Assembly (NCBI GenBank): GCA_022842305.1
Contig: JALHPY010000005.1
Location: forward strand, 40,010 to 104,009
Reading direction: 5' to 3'
Origin: Rubrivivax sp.
GTDB lineage: Bacteria; Pseudomonadota; Gammaproteobacteria; Burkholderiales; Burkholderiaceae_C
Length of the DNA stretch: 64,000 bases
Below are positions 33,510-41,659 of the stretch, piece after piece (the first letter of the stretch is position 1; each line of letters starts with the position of its first letter). The notes under the pieces are model-generated. The model did not search any database and was not told the DNA's origin. It saw only the letters and a program-made list of their open reading frames with translations. The position numbers and the translations under genes were made by a program.

Positions 33510-34616
33510 TCAGGGCACGATGGCCGCGCGCAGCACCCTGCGCGCTGCGGCGTCGTGCATGGCCTGGTCGACCTGGTCCAGCCCGTAGCGGCCGTCCACC
33601 AGGTCGCCGAAGGGGAAGCGCTGGCGCTGCGCGCAGACGAAGTCCAACGCCTGCACCAGGTGGCGCGGGTGGTAGTTGTGCACGCCGCGCAGCGTGATCA
33701 ACTTGCGCAACAGCAGGTTCAGGTCCAGGCGAACATAGGACTGCGGGTTGACCACGCCGCCCAGCACGTAGCGCCCGCCGGTGCGCAGCATGGCCAGGCC
33801 GGCGCTCACCACTTCGGGCACGCCGCACAGCTCGATCGCCGCATCGGCGCCGGCCGGCGGGCACTGTGCGCGTACTTGCGCCACCAGCTCGTCCTCGCTC
33901 AGCGCCGCCGGGTCGAACACCTGGGTGCAGCCGAAGCGCAGGCCTAAAGCGCGCCGCGCCGGCAGCGTGTCCAGGCCTATCACCCGTTTGGCACCGCGCG
34001 CGCTGGCGATGGCCGCTGCGTACAGGCCCAGCAGGCCCAGGCCTTGCACGACCACGGTGTCGCCCAGGCCGATGTCGGCGGCCTCGGCGATGCACACGGC
34101 GGTGGCCACGCCGCAGTTGATGGGCGTGGCTTCGGCGTCGCTCAACTCGTCGGGCAGGCGCAGGATCCAGGACTTGGGCAGGATGTAGCAGTACTGGCCG
34201 AAGCCGCCGTGGTGGTGCGGCGCGGTGTCGGCCGACAGGTGCCCGTACTTCTCGACGCCGGGCGACTTGTGCGGCAGGTCCAGCACCTCGCTGAACCAGT
34301 TGTCGCCGGGGATGAAGAACTCGCTCCATGTCACGCGGTCGCCCACGCGCAGCGGCTCGCCGCGCATGTCGGCGACCATGCCCTCGCCCAGCGCGACGAT
34401 GCTGCCGATGATTTCGTGGCCCAGCACGCCGGGCGTGGGGTTGGGGCGCTGGCCCTGGTAGCTGTGCAGGTCGGAGCGGCAGATGGTGCACATGCGCACA
34501 CCCACCAGCACCTCGCCCGCGCGCGGCTCGCGCAGCGGAAAGCGGCGCAGCTGGAAGGGCCGGTTGGGCGCTTCGTACACGGCCACCAGGCCGTCGCTAG
34601 CCAGGGGCGTGTTCAC
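33510..34616 (-). CDS. Phosphonate-catabolism-associated zinc alcohol dehydrogenase (HpnZ-type)
   Basis: This 368-residue medium-chain dehydrogenase has an N-terminal zinc-ligand Cys in MCTICRSDLHSYQGQ, then GVLGHEIIGSIVALGEG. The NAD-binding motif is VVQGLGLLGLYAAAIA, and C-terminal segments are typical of the family. GTG 34616 overlaps the phnA stop (GTGA), indicating coupling. Proteins of this kind recur in phosphonate operons (a family I recall as 'putative phosphonate catabolism associated alcohol dehydrogenase'). The substrate is unproven. An alcohol form of a phosphonate, such as a hydroxyethyl- or hydroxypropyl-phosphonate, would feed the PhnY step, which is inference. Confidence 0.85.
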   Translation of the reverse strand: MNTPLASDGLVAVYEAPNRPFQLRRFPLREPRAGEVLVGVRMCTICRSDLHSYQGQRPNPTPGVLGHEIIGSIVALGEGMVADMRGEPLRVGDRVTWSEFFIPGDNWFSEVLDLPHKSPGVEKYGHLSADTAPHHHGGFGQYCYILPKSWILRLPDELSDAEATPINCGVATAVCIAEAADIGLGDTVVVQGLGLLGLYAAAIASARGAKRVIGLDTLPARRALGLRFGCTQVFDPAALSEDELVAQVRAQCPPAGADAAIELCGVPEVVSAGLAMLRTGGRYVLGGVVNPQSYVRLDLNLLLRKLITLRGVHNYHPRHLVQALDFVCAQRQRFPFGDLVDGRYGLDQVDQAMHDAAARRVLRAAIVP

Positions 34617-36076
34617 AGCGTGCCGTTGATGGCGAAGTCGAAGACCTGCCAGCTCTTCAGCGCCTCGCCCGCCGCCTTGTTGCGGTAGGCAGCGTTCAGC
34701 GGCCGGTTCAGCACCAGCGGCACCTTGGCCTCGGACAGCCCGCCGTGGGTGCGCAGCCGGTGCCCCTGCAGACCCGACAGGTCGTGCGCCGCGGCCGAGC
34801 CGCCGATGCACACGTCGTGGCGCGACACCACCACGACATCGGCCTCGCGGTCGGGCGGCAGGTCGAACATGCGGCAGGCCGTGGCCTGGTCCAGCGCCAG
34901 CTCCACGCCGTCCAGCGCGGCGATGTGGTTGATGACGGCGCGCACGCCGACGCCACCTTCACCGCCCCTGAGCCACACGCGCACGAAGCCGCCCAGCGCG
35001 CCGTGGTGCGCGACGAAGGCGTCGGTGATGGGGCAGACGACGATGGTCTGGCCCGGGCCGAAGCGCTCGTCCAGGCTGTCCTGCAGCCAGATCACGCGCG
35101 GGTTGCCTTCGGCGTCGCTCTTGTCGCTCATGCCGTGGTCGGCGGTCAGTGCCAGCGTGATGTCCTGCGCCGCCAGGCGGCCGAAGGCGTCGTCCAGGCG
35201 GCGGTAGAAGCTGCGCGCTTCGTCTTCCTCGGGCGCCCACTTGTGCTGCACCCAGTCGGTGAGCGACAGGTACATCAGCTCGGGCCGGCGGTCGGCCAGC
35301 AGCTTGATGCCGGCCTCCAGCACGAACAGCGACAGTTCCATCGAGTACATGCCGGGCGCGGGCATGCCCACGTAGGCGGGCGCGTCGGCGATGCCGTTCT
35401 CGTCCAGCGTGCAGGCCTGCGCGAACTCGGCCGAGAAGGACACGTTACCCTCGCGCACGTCCAGCCCCTTGGCCAGTTGGCGGCGCAGCTTGTCCTTGGC
35501 GGTGATCGACACCACGCGTGCGCCGGCCTGGGCAAAGCGCGTCAGGATGCTGTCGCCGCGCAGCAGTTCCGGGCCGGTCATGACCACCGGCTGCCAGGTG
35601 GCGGTATCGAGGTAGAAGTTGCCCGATATCCCGTGGCGCGCGCTGGGCGTGCCGGTGATGATGGACATGTTGTTGGGACAGGTGAACGAAGGCATGGTGC
35701 CGTCGATCACCGCCGCATGGCCTTCGCGCACGAAGCGCGCGATGTGCGGGATGCAGCCCTCGGCCAGGTAGCGCCGCAGGTAGGCCGGGTCACCGCCGTC
35801 CACGCACACCACCACCACCGGGCGCAGCGGCCAGCGGTAGCCGACGCCGTTGATGTCGATGTCGATTCGCTGCGGCCGCGGCTGCTGCTGCGGCTGCTGC
35901 TGCTGCGGCTGCTGCTGCGGCTGCGGCTGCTGCTGCTGCTGCTGCTGCTGCTGCGTGGGGTCGGTCTTCGACGACTGCGCTGGGTTCACGAGTGCTTGGC
36001 CAATGGCGCTGTACCGAAAGGGCCATTGTTGGCAGCCACTGTGATGCGTTCGTGACAAGGCGCGCAGACGGGCCAT
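34613..36076 (-). CDS. phnA: Phosphonoacetate hydrolase PhnA with poly-Gln N-terminal extension
   Basis: This 487-residue metal-dependent hydrolase of the alkaline phosphatase superfamily cleaves phosphonoacetate to acetate and phosphate. The core begins at about residue 70 (INGVGYRWPLRPVVVVCVDGGDP). It shows the nucleophile threonine in GTMPSFTCPNNMSIITG, ADHGMSDKSD and a metal-binding histidine near THGGLSEAKVP. The N-terminal 70 residues are not family-like: residues about 38-70 are mostly glutamine and proline, encoded by a CAG-type repeat. The ATG at 36076 and a GTG at 35989 (NPAQSSKTDP) are both possible starts, and neither has a strong ribosome binding site. First gene of the phn operon. 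Confidence 0.88.
   Translation of the reverse strand: MARLRALSRTHHSGCQQWPFRYSAIGQALVNPAQSSKTDPTQQQQQQQQQPQPQQQPQQQQPQQQPRPQRIDIDINGVGYRWPLRPVVVVCVDGGDPAYLRRYLAEGCIPHIARFVREGHAAVIDGTMPSFTCPNNMSIITGTPSARHGISGNFYLDTATWQPVVMTGPELLRGDSILTRFAQAGARVVSITAKDKLRRQLAKGLDVREGNVSFSAEFAQACTLDENGIADAPAYVGMPAPGMYSMELSLFVLEAGIKLLADRRPELMYLSLTDWVQHKWAPEEDEARSFYRRLDDAFGRLAAQDITLALTADHGMSDKSDAEGNPRVIWLQDSLDERFGPGQTIVVCPITDAFVAHHGALGGFVRVWLRGGEGGVGVRAVINHIAALDGVELALDQATACRMFDLPPDREADVVVVSRHDVCIGGSAAAHDLSGLQGHRLRTHGGLSEAKVPLVLNRPLNAAYRNKAAGEALKSWQVFDFAINGTL
35881..35954. repeat. CTG/CAG trinucleotide-rich tract coding for poly-Gln
   Basis: This is an imperfect GCTGCTG tract of about 74 bp interrupted by CGG units. 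Read on the minus strand it encodes runs of up to nine glutamines separated by prolines in PhnA. Such tracts mutate in length by slippage. Any 3n change would keep the frame. Confidence 0.85.
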
Positions 36077-36104
36077 GTGACAGCGGCCATCGGGCGCGCC
36101 CCTC

Positions 36105-36132
36105 TTGCACTTTGTCGCAATAAGCGTATAAA
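36105..36132 (+). promoter_or_regulatory. Candidate sigma-70 promoter for the KAP-rich protein gene
   Basis: TATAAA (good -10) at 36127-36132 is preceded at 16 bp by a weak -35, TTGCAC. A start near 36139 would leave about 24 nt before the ATG at 36163. Confidence 0.4.
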
Positions 36133-36162
36133 CGATTTACACCATTCATGGAGCTACCCACC

Positions 36163-36747
36163 ATGGCCCGCAAATCCCCTGTCGCAACCGCTGATCTGCC
36201 GCTGTCCAGCGCCGCCGCCGCAGCTTCCGCAGCAGCACCCGCCGATGCGCCTGCATCGGATGCGGTGCCACCGCCGCAAGCCGGGCAGCCCGCGGCGGCG
36301 AAGCCGCCTGTCAAGCGGGCCAAGCCCGCCGCCCGGAAGGCCAGCCCTGTTGCCCGCAAGCCCACGCCCGTAAAGCCGGTCAAGGCAGTCAAGCCCGCCA
36401 AGGCAGTCAAGCCACCCCAGCCGGCCAAGCCGAAGCCGGCGGCCAAGCCCGCGGCTGGCGCTACGCCTGTGGCCATAGACAAGCCCACGGTCGTGGACAA
36501 GCCCGCGGGCAAGCTGCCCCGCCCGCATCCCAAGCTGGTACGCGACAGCTTCACCATGCCCGAGGCCGACTTCGCCTACATCGCCCGGCTCAAGGTCAGC
36601 GCGCTCGGCGTCGGGCGCGCGGCCAAGAAGAGCGAACTGCTGCGCGCCGGCCTGCGCCTGCTGGCAACGCTGGACGCCAAGACCCTTGTGCAGGTGCTGG
36701 ACGACCTGACCCCGGTGAAGACCGGTCGGCCCAAGAAGGGCCGTTGA
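36163..36747 (+). CDS. Lys/Ala/Pro-rich protein, histone H1/AlgP-like N-terminus
   Basis: This 194-residue protein has two parts. Residues about 10-120 are made of low-complexity Ala, Pro and Lys with repeated KPVKAVKPAKAVKPPQPAKP-like blocks, suggesting non-specific DNA binding. The C-terminal 70 residues are conserved-looking (RDSFTMPEADFAYIARLKVS, KSELLRAGLRLLATL) and end in a basic TGRPKKGR tail; the middle may form a ribbon-helix-helix-like domain. ATG 36163 follows GGAG at about 36149; an in-frame ATG at 36148 is possible. It is divergent from phnA. The function is unknown; chromatin-like or regulatory roles are plausible. Confidence 0.6.
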   Translation: MARKSPVATADLPLSSAAAAASAAAPADAPASDAVPPPQAGQPAAAKPPVKRAKPAARKASPVARKPTPVKPVKAVKPAKAVKPPQPAKPKPAAKPAAGATPVAIDKPTVVDKPAGKLPRPHPKLVRDSFTMPEADFAYIARLKVSALGVGRAAKKSELLRAGLRLLATLDAKTLVQVLDDLTPVKTGRPKKGR

Positions 36748-36821
36748 TCCGGCGCCTGCGCGTGTCAAACCGTCACCCGGCACGCCCCGCGCCTGCCCAA
36801 GCTTCCTGAAGGGGCTCGTCC

Positions 36822-37712
36822 ATGGCCAGTGCCACGCTGATCTGGTGGTCTTTTCTGTGCGCGGTGAGCCTGCTCAACGTAGTGGTGTGGGCGGCGTCGG
36901 TGGCCCACTTGCGCCGCCGCGCGCCCGGGCTCGACCCCGACACCCGCGCCCTGCTGCGCCTGCAGATGCTGCTGTCGGCCGGCTACGTGCTGGGCTGCGC
37001 CTACCGCTCGATGTTTCCGGTGTACGACGTGCAGCGCCTGGGCCTGGTGGATTCGTGGCTGTCCAGCGTGATCGTCGGGCGCTCGGTCGCCACCCTGGCC
37101 GAGATGTGCTTTGCCATCCAGTGGGCGCTGCTGCTGCGCACGCTGGCCCGCGACAGCGGCAGCCGCTTCGCCCTGTGGATAGCGGGCCTGGTGGTGCCGA
37201 TGATCGCGCTGGCCGAGCTGTGCTCGTGGCATGCCGTGCTCACGCGGTCCAACCTGGGCCACGTCATCGAGGAAACGCTGTGGGGGCTCAGTGCGGCGCT
37301 GCTGGTGGCCGGCTTCGCGCGCGTCAGGCCGCACTGCGCGCCCAGCGTGCAGCGCGTGCTGGCCGGCGCCTGCGTCATCGGCCTGGCCTACGTGGCCTAC
37401 ATGTTCATGGTCGATGTGCCGATGTACTGGGCGCGCTGGGTGCAGGACGAGGCCCAGGGCCGCCAGTACCTGAGCCTGGCCCAGGGCTTGGCCGATGCGT
37501 CGCAGAACTGGGTTGTGTCACATCGCTGGGCCGACTGGGAGACCGAGGTCGTGTGGATGTCGCTGTACTTCAGCGTCGCCGTCTGGCTGAGCATGAGCCT
37601 GATGCACGTGGCCGGCCTGCTGGGGCGGCGCCCGGGGCAGCCTGTGGCCTATGCTGGGGCTGGAACTGTCGCGCCGGCTTCGAGTCTGCGCCTGGACCGG
37701 CTGCCCCGTTGA
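36822..37712 (+). CDS. Multi-pass membrane protein of unknown function
   Basis: This 296-residue integral membrane protein has about seven hydrophobic segments (LIWWSFLCAVSLLNVVVWAA, LLLRTLARDSG..., LCSWHAVLTR, VIGLAYVAYMFMVDVPMYW, SLYFSVAVWLSMSLMHVAGL). The conserved-looking aromatic segment FMVDVPMYWARW is the best handle. No known domain is recognised. It is followed 16 bp later by dgkA, likely in one operon. Confidence 0.6.
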   Translation: MASATLIWWSFLCAVSLLNVVVWAASVAHLRRRAPGLDPDTRALLRLQMLLSAGYVLGCAYRSMFPVYDVQRLGLVDSWLSSVIVGRSVATLAEMCFAIQWALLLRTLARDSGSRFALWIAGLVVPMIALAELCSWHAVLTRSNLGHVIEETLWGLSAALLVAGFARVRPHCAPSVQRVLAGACVIGLAYVAYMFMVDVPMYWARWVQDEAQGRQYLSLAQGLADASQNWVVSHRWADWETEVVWMSLYFSVAVWLSMSLMHVAGLLGRRPGQPVAYAGAGTVAPASSLRLDRLPR

Positions 37713-37728
37713 ACCTTCGGAACACCCC

Positions 37729-38115
37729 ATGAAGTCCACCACCGCTTTCAGCCTGGTCCGCGTCGTGCGGGCCATGCAGTACTCAGAGAAAGGCATCCGC
37801 AGCGCCTGGCGCGACGAAGCCGCCTTCCGGCAAGAGCTGATGCTGATGTTGCTGCTGGCGCCGCTGACCCTGTGGCTGCAATTGCCGCTGCTGCACACGG
37901 TGCTGCTGCTGGCGCTGATGGGCCTGGTGCTGGTGGCCGAGTTGCTGAACAGCGGACTCGAGGCCGTGGTGGACATGGTCTCGCCCGAACTCCACCCGCT
38001 GGCCGCCAAGGCCAAGGACTGCGGCAGCGCTGCGGTCTTCGTGGCGCTGCTCATGTGCAGCGGGGCCTGGCTGGCCCTGGCCGGGCCGGCCTTGTGGGCG
38101 CGTGTGCTGTACTGA
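37729..38115 (+). CDS. dgkA: Diacylglycerol kinase DgkA
   Basis: This 128-residue integral membrane kinase has three helices. The family signature LVAELLNSGLEAVVDMVSPE is visible in helix 2, and the amphipathic N-terminal helix contains GIRSAWRDEAAFRQE. It phosphorylates diacylglycerol in the membrane, recycling lipids from envelope biosynthesis. ATG 37729 follows a weak GAACCTTCGGA; it starts at the family-typical position. Confidence 0.93.
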   Translation: MKSTTAFSLVRVVRAMQYSEKGIRSAWRDEAAFRQELMLMLLLAPLTLWLQLPLLHTVLLLALMGLVLVAELLNSGLEAVVDMVSPELHPLAAKAKDCGSAAVFVALLMCSGAWLALAGPALWARVLY

Positions 38116-38422
38116 AGCTGTGCGCTGGAGTTTGCCTTTCGGCCAAATTCGGCGGCAAACTCGATGGAAGTGGTTACCCCGGGTCGCCGGCCCATTTGGG
38201 TAAACTCCCATCCAGATTCGACAGGTATATGGAACGGCTGAGTTTCGCTGCAAGCTCATTGCATTTCGATTCGCCAGCTTCTAATGCGTCATTTCCCGCC
38301 TGCGCCGCCACTGCCTGGCTGCCTGCCCACACAGTTTGCCGGCCCGGCGGTGCGGGTCTGCGGTGGGCCTGTCACGGCTGACGCGGGCCTATTCCCTTAG
38401 TTTCAAGGTGCTCGGCACACAG
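38116..38422. other. Gene-free spacer, lower in GC
   Basis: This is 307 bp between dgkA and the next gene. It contains TTGGGTAAA-like AT-richer segments and the sequence CAGCTTCTAATGCG (38275-38288), which occurs also at 3802-3815. I see no gene or promoter with both elements. Confidence 0.4.
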
Positions 38423-39199
38423 ATGCAATTCAGATCCAGACACCAGACGTCGAAAGTGTCCACACGCGCTGGAAGTGGGCCCAGGGCACAGCGCCCAGCC
38501 GGCCCCGATGCACCCGATGCGCCCATGAGCGCGGCGCGGCTGGCGGCAGAGCTTGCGTTTTCACTGCCGCCACAGCCCGCGTCTGCGGACAGCGGCCCCA
38601 TCGTCGTGGTGCGCAGGGCCAAAGGGATCACCCGGGATGAAGCCGTTGCGGCCCCCGTGCCCACGGCCGCAGAAGATGCCGATGCTCGCCACAAGGGCCC
38701 GCGCATCTTCCGGGTGGCGTCGGCGTCCGGGCTTGCAGCCGATGGCGAAGCGCACGCCCAGGCCCTCCATGCCGGGGATGACCAGGATTTGCCGCACGCG
38801 CGCCGCCGCAGGCTGCTCGCGGCCGACAGGCGCCCGGGCCCCCTGCTGCAGGTCTATCAGGCCCCGCACCAGCCGCAATTCGATGTCGATGCGGGCGCGG
38901 ACGCGCAGTCTGAGGGTTCCCCGAGGCTGCTGGAAGCGCTGGCTCGACAGCTGGCCGGCATCGAGCCGGTCTTCGACGACATCCGGCGCGCGCAGGCCTT
39001 TCGGTTCAGGGAAGACGGGTCTGACGAAGCCTGGCAGGGCCTTTCGGTCGCGGCCGATACGGTGCACGGTTGGATCCAGGTGCAACTGGACAACGCATCG
39101 AGTCCGCCCGAAGAACCAGCAGTCGAGGCCGCCCCGCCGGCCGCGACTGCGCCGCGCGGCCCCAGCCGGCAAAGTGTCTTCCAGCGACGCCGGACCTGA
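38423..39199 (+). CDS. Hypothetical soluble protein
   Basis: This 258-residue protein has a charged, alanine-rich sequence and no signal peptide or membrane segments. The N-terminal 40 residues are basic, then VVVRRAKGITRDEAVA and RIFRVASASG suggest a folded start. The C-terminal half has PRLLEALARQLAGIEPVFDDI and a weakly hydrophobic VHGWIQVQLDN, ending in a Pro/Ala/Arg tail. ATG 38423 (QFRSRHQTSK) is chosen; the longer in-frame start at 38336 adds nothing family-like. Likely a lineage-specific Burkholderiales protein. The function is unknown. Confidence 0.5.
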   Translation: MQFRSRHQTSKVSTRAGSGPRAQRPAGPDAPDAPMSAARLAAELAFSLPPQPASADSGPIVVVRRAKGITRDEAVAAPVPTAAEDADARHKGPRIFRVASASGLAADGEAHAQALHAGDDQDLPHARRRRLLAADRRPGPLLQVYQAPHQPQFDVDAGADAQSEGSPRLLEALARQLAGIEPVFDDIRRAQAFRFREDGSDEAWQGLSVAADTVHGWIQVQLDNASSPPEEPAVEAAPPAATAPRGPSRQSVFQRRRT

Positions 39200-39314
39200 T
39201 CGTGCGCCCTGGTTCCCGTCACCCGGGCTGAAGCAAGGGCAGTCCGTGTGGGCAGGGGCCGCGTCACGGCGCTGACGCCGCGTTGTCACGCGCGCGTCGC
39301 GCGGCGGCGCCACG

Positions 39315-40169
39315 ATGCAGGGCATGCGCCGTGATGAGCTTCCCGACCCCGCCGAGGCAGCGTCCACTGACGAAGCCCAGGGCCGGCTGCAGGTGCGCAC
39401 GGTGTGGATCTCCGACCTGCACCTGGGCACGCCGGGCTGCCAGGCCGAGGCCTTGCTGGACTTCCTGCGCAGCGTGGATTGCGAGACGCTGTTCCTGGTG
39501 GGCGACATCATCGACGGCTGGCAGCTGCGCCGGCAGTGGTACTGGCCGCAGGCGCACAACGACGTGGTGCAGAAGCTGCTGCGCAAGGCGCGCAAGGGCA
39601 CGCGCGTGATCTTCGTGCCGGGCAACCACGACGAGTTCGCGCGCAAGTACCTGGGCCACAACTTCGGCGGCGTCGACGTGGTCGACGAATACATGCACGA
39701 GACCGCCGACGGCCGCCGGCTGTGGGTCACGCACGGCGATCTGTTCGACAGCGTGATCCAGTGCGCGCGCTGGCTGGCCATCGTGGGCGACTGGGCCTAC
39801 GACATCACCATCCGCATCAACCGCCATGTCAATTCCTGGCGGGCGCGCATGAAGCTGCCCTACTTCAGCCTGTCGCGCTACCTCAAGCTCAAGGTCAAGC
39901 GCGCGGTCAGCTACGTCGGCGATTTCGAGGTGGCAGTGGCGCGCGAGGCCCGCGCCCGCGGCGCGCACGGCGTGGTCTGCGGCCACATCCACCACGCCGA
40001 GATGCGCAGCATCGACGGCGTGCTGTACTGCAACGACGGCGACTGGGTCGAAAGCCTCACGGCCCTGGTCGAGCACGCCGATGGCCGGCTGGAAATCGTC
40101 GACTGGTCGCATCGCGCAGGCCATGCCGCCGCGCACCCGGTGCCCGCGCTGCAGGCGCTGCCGGCCTGA
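39315..40169 (+). CDS. UDP-2,3-diacylglucosamine diphosphatase-like metallophosphoesterase
   Basis: This 284-residue calcineurin-like phosphoesterase carries the metal-binding set WISDLHLG, VGDIIDGW, PGNHDEF, THGD and GHIHHAE. The family is the longer cytoplasmic LpxH-like group, common in Burkholderiales, thought to act in lipid A synthesis on UDP-diacylglucosamine. Residues about 150-195 carry the insertion that forms a lipid-binding cap (YDITIRINRHVNSWRARMK). The stop lies inside the palindromic element at 40161-40336. Its leader and first four residues (MQGM) resemble those of olsB. Confidence 0.85.
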   Translation: MQGMRRDELPDPAEAASTDEAQGRLQVRTVWISDLHLGTPGCQAEALLDFLRSVDCETLFLVGDIIDGWQLRRQWYWPQAHNDVVQKLLRKARKGTRVIFVPGNHDEFARKYLGHNFGGVDVVDEYMHETADGRRLWVTHGDLFDSVIQCARWLAIVGDWAYDITIRINRHVNSWRARMKLPYFSLSRYLKLKVKRAVSYVGDFEVAVAREARARGAHGVVCGHIHHAEMRSIDGVLYCNDGDWVESLTALVEHADGRLEIVDWSHRAGHAAAHPVPALQALPA

Positions 40170-40336
40170 GAGGCTGAGAGTCTTTCACCCATGCCCGCCT
40201 GTCGCGCCCAGACACCCCCGCTCGTCGTTGCAAATGCTCGCCATAGCCCGAGCTATGGCTGCGCTTTGCGCCTAGATCGGGGGCGCCTGGACGCGCCCTT
40301 CGGGCACGGCCGAAAAACTCCCAGCCTCTGAGCCGG
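40161..40336. repeat. 176 bp imperfect palindromic element
   Basis: The left half (from CCGGCCTGAGAGGCTGAGAG) pairs with the right half (ending CCCAGCCTCTGAGCCGG in reverse), and the pairing continues inward with mismatches to a central perfect CCATAGC-CCGA-GCTATGG. It starts in the last codons of the phosphoesterase gene and ends just before the convergent YgbA-like gene. It is probably a dispersed repeat and may act as a bidirectional terminator. Confidence 0.6.
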
Positions 40337-40344
40337 CGTCGACT

Positions 40345-40755
40345 TCAACCCTTGTCGGCGGCGCGCGGTTTGGGCGGCGCGGGGCGGCGGCCGTCGATGA
40401 CGTGCGCGATCGCCAGCACCGGGTGCTTGAAGATCATGCGCGGGCCGGCGTAGCGCATCACCGCGCGCGTGGCCTCGCGCTGCTTCGGGCCGTAGCAGTG
40501 GATCTGGCAGTTCACGCAGGTGGGCTTGTCCGGCCCGAAGGGGCAGGCGGCCAGGCGCTTGCGCGCGTAGTCCAGCAGCGCGGCACAGTCGTCGCACAGG
40601 CCTTCGGCGTCGTGCGGCAGGCTGGTGTGCAGGTCGGCGCAATGGATGCGCATCATGGCCGCCAGCGTGTGCAGTTCGCGCCGCAGCCGGGGCGTGTTCA
40701 TGCGGGCCGCGCGACGTGCGGCGCCCTCGGACAGCGGGACCGGTGCTTCATCCAT
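40345..40755 (-). CDS. YgbA-like 'nitrous oxide-stimulated promoter' family protein
   Basis: This 136-residue cytoplasmic protein is typical of the YgbA/NO-responsive family. It has conserved cysteines in MMRIHCADLH, GLCDDCAALLDYA, RLAACPFG and KPTCVNCQIHCYGPKQRE, which probably bind an iron-sulfur cluster or metal. ATG 40755 is chosen; the longer in-frame starts overlap the upstream divergent gene. The family is linked to the nitrosative stress response in enterobacteria. Its role here is inferred. Confidence 0.75.
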   Translation of the reverse strand: MDEAPVPLSEGAARRAARMNTPRLRRELHTLAAMMRIHCADLHTSLPHDAEGLCDDCAALLDYARKRLAACPFGPDKPTCVNCQIHCYGPKQREATRAVMRYAGPRMIFKHPVLAIAHVIDGRRPAPPKPRAADKG

Positions 40756-40836
40756 GCCGGCATTCTTGGGCGGCGGCGGCGGGCGCGCCCTGCGCCAGAT
40801 CAAAACATGCTTGTGAAATGCATCTATCGTCGAGGC

Positions 40837-41196
40837 ATGGACACTCCGCTGCAACCCCGGCCCTGGCTGCTGCTGGCGCCGGCCCTGGCGCTGGCCTTGC
40901 TGGCGGCGCATTTCTACCGCGCGGCCGCCTGGCCGCTGGTGGGCGCCAGCTTGCTGCTGCTGGGCCTGATGCTGGTCTTGCGCCGCGCCTGGCTGCCACG
41001 TCTGGTGCAGGTTTGCCTGTTGGCCGGCACGCTCGAGTGGCTGTGGACGGCGCTGCTGCTGGCCCAGCAACGCCAGGCCCTGGGCCAGCCCTGGCTGCGC
41101 ATGCTCTTGATCCTGGGCGCCGTGGCCCTGCTGACGGCGGCTTCGGCCGCGGTGTTCAGCCAGCAGCGCGTGCGCAGGCGCTACGGCCTGGAGTAG
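40837..41196 (+). CDS. Small membrane protein of unknown function
   Basis: This 119-residue protein has four hydrophobic segments (LLLAPALALALLAAHFY, PLVGASLLLLGLMLVL, LVQVCLLAGTLEWLWTALLL, MLLILGAVALLTAASAAVF) and a basic end. TATCGTCGAGGC precedes ATG 40837. No domain is recognised. It converges on the DUF454 gene with a gap of 3 bp. Confidence 0.6.
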   Translation: MDTPLQPRPWLLLAPALALALLAAHFYRAAAWPLVGASLLLLGLMLVLRRAWLPRLVQVCLLAGTLEWLWTALLLAQQRQALGQPWLRMLLILGAVALLTAASAAVFSQQRVRRRYGLE

Positions 41197-41199
41197 CCC

Positions 41200-41571
41200 T
41201 CAGTGTTCGGGCCGGCGCCACAGCCACAACGCCACGGCGGCCATGGTGGCGCAGGCCAGCAGCAGGGCCCAGGGCTGCACGCCGATGACGGCCATCAGCA
41301 CCGCGCTCAGGGTCATCATGATGCTGGCGGCCCACTTCGCGCGGCGCGGCACGCTGCCCCTTTCGCGCCACTGGCGCAGGCCCGGGCCGTAGCGCGGGTG
41401 TTGCAGCAGCCACTGTTCCAGCGCCGGCCAGCCGCGCCCGCCGGCCCAGGCGGCCAGCAGCAGAAGGGGCACCGTCGGCAGCCCCGGCAACACGGTGCCC
41501 ACCAGGCCCAGCAGCAGGCTCAGCAGCGCCAGCGTGCGCCAGAGCAGGACGGTGACGGCGCGCGGCAGCAT
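41200..41571 (-). CDS. DUF454 (YbaN-family) membrane protein
   Basis: This 123-residue inner-membrane protein has three or four helices. The family signature is VLPGLPTVPLLLLAAWAGGR with RRAKWAASIMM later. ATG 41571 begins with a plausible hydrophobic helix (VTVLLWRTLALLSLLLGLVGT). The function of the family is not established. It is convergent with the small membrane protein gene. Confidence 0.8.
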   Translation of the reverse strand: MLPRAVTVLLWRTLALLSLLLGLVGTVLPGLPTVPLLLLAAWAGGRGWPALEQWLLQHPRYGPGLRQWRERGSVPRRAKWAASIMMTLSAVLMAVIGVQPWALLLACATMAAVALWLWRRPEH

Positions 41572-41659
41572 GGGGTGGCCTGGGGGTGTCGTTGCGGCGG
41601 GCACGGGCCCGGCCAGGGGGCAGTCTACGCATCCGGCGGCAGGCGCCGCCAGCACCCCG

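Noticed and set aside
35881..35954. CTG tract as a CRISPR or tandem-repeat locus
   Set aside because: Trinucleotide microsatellite inside a coding frame with no spacers or cas genes.
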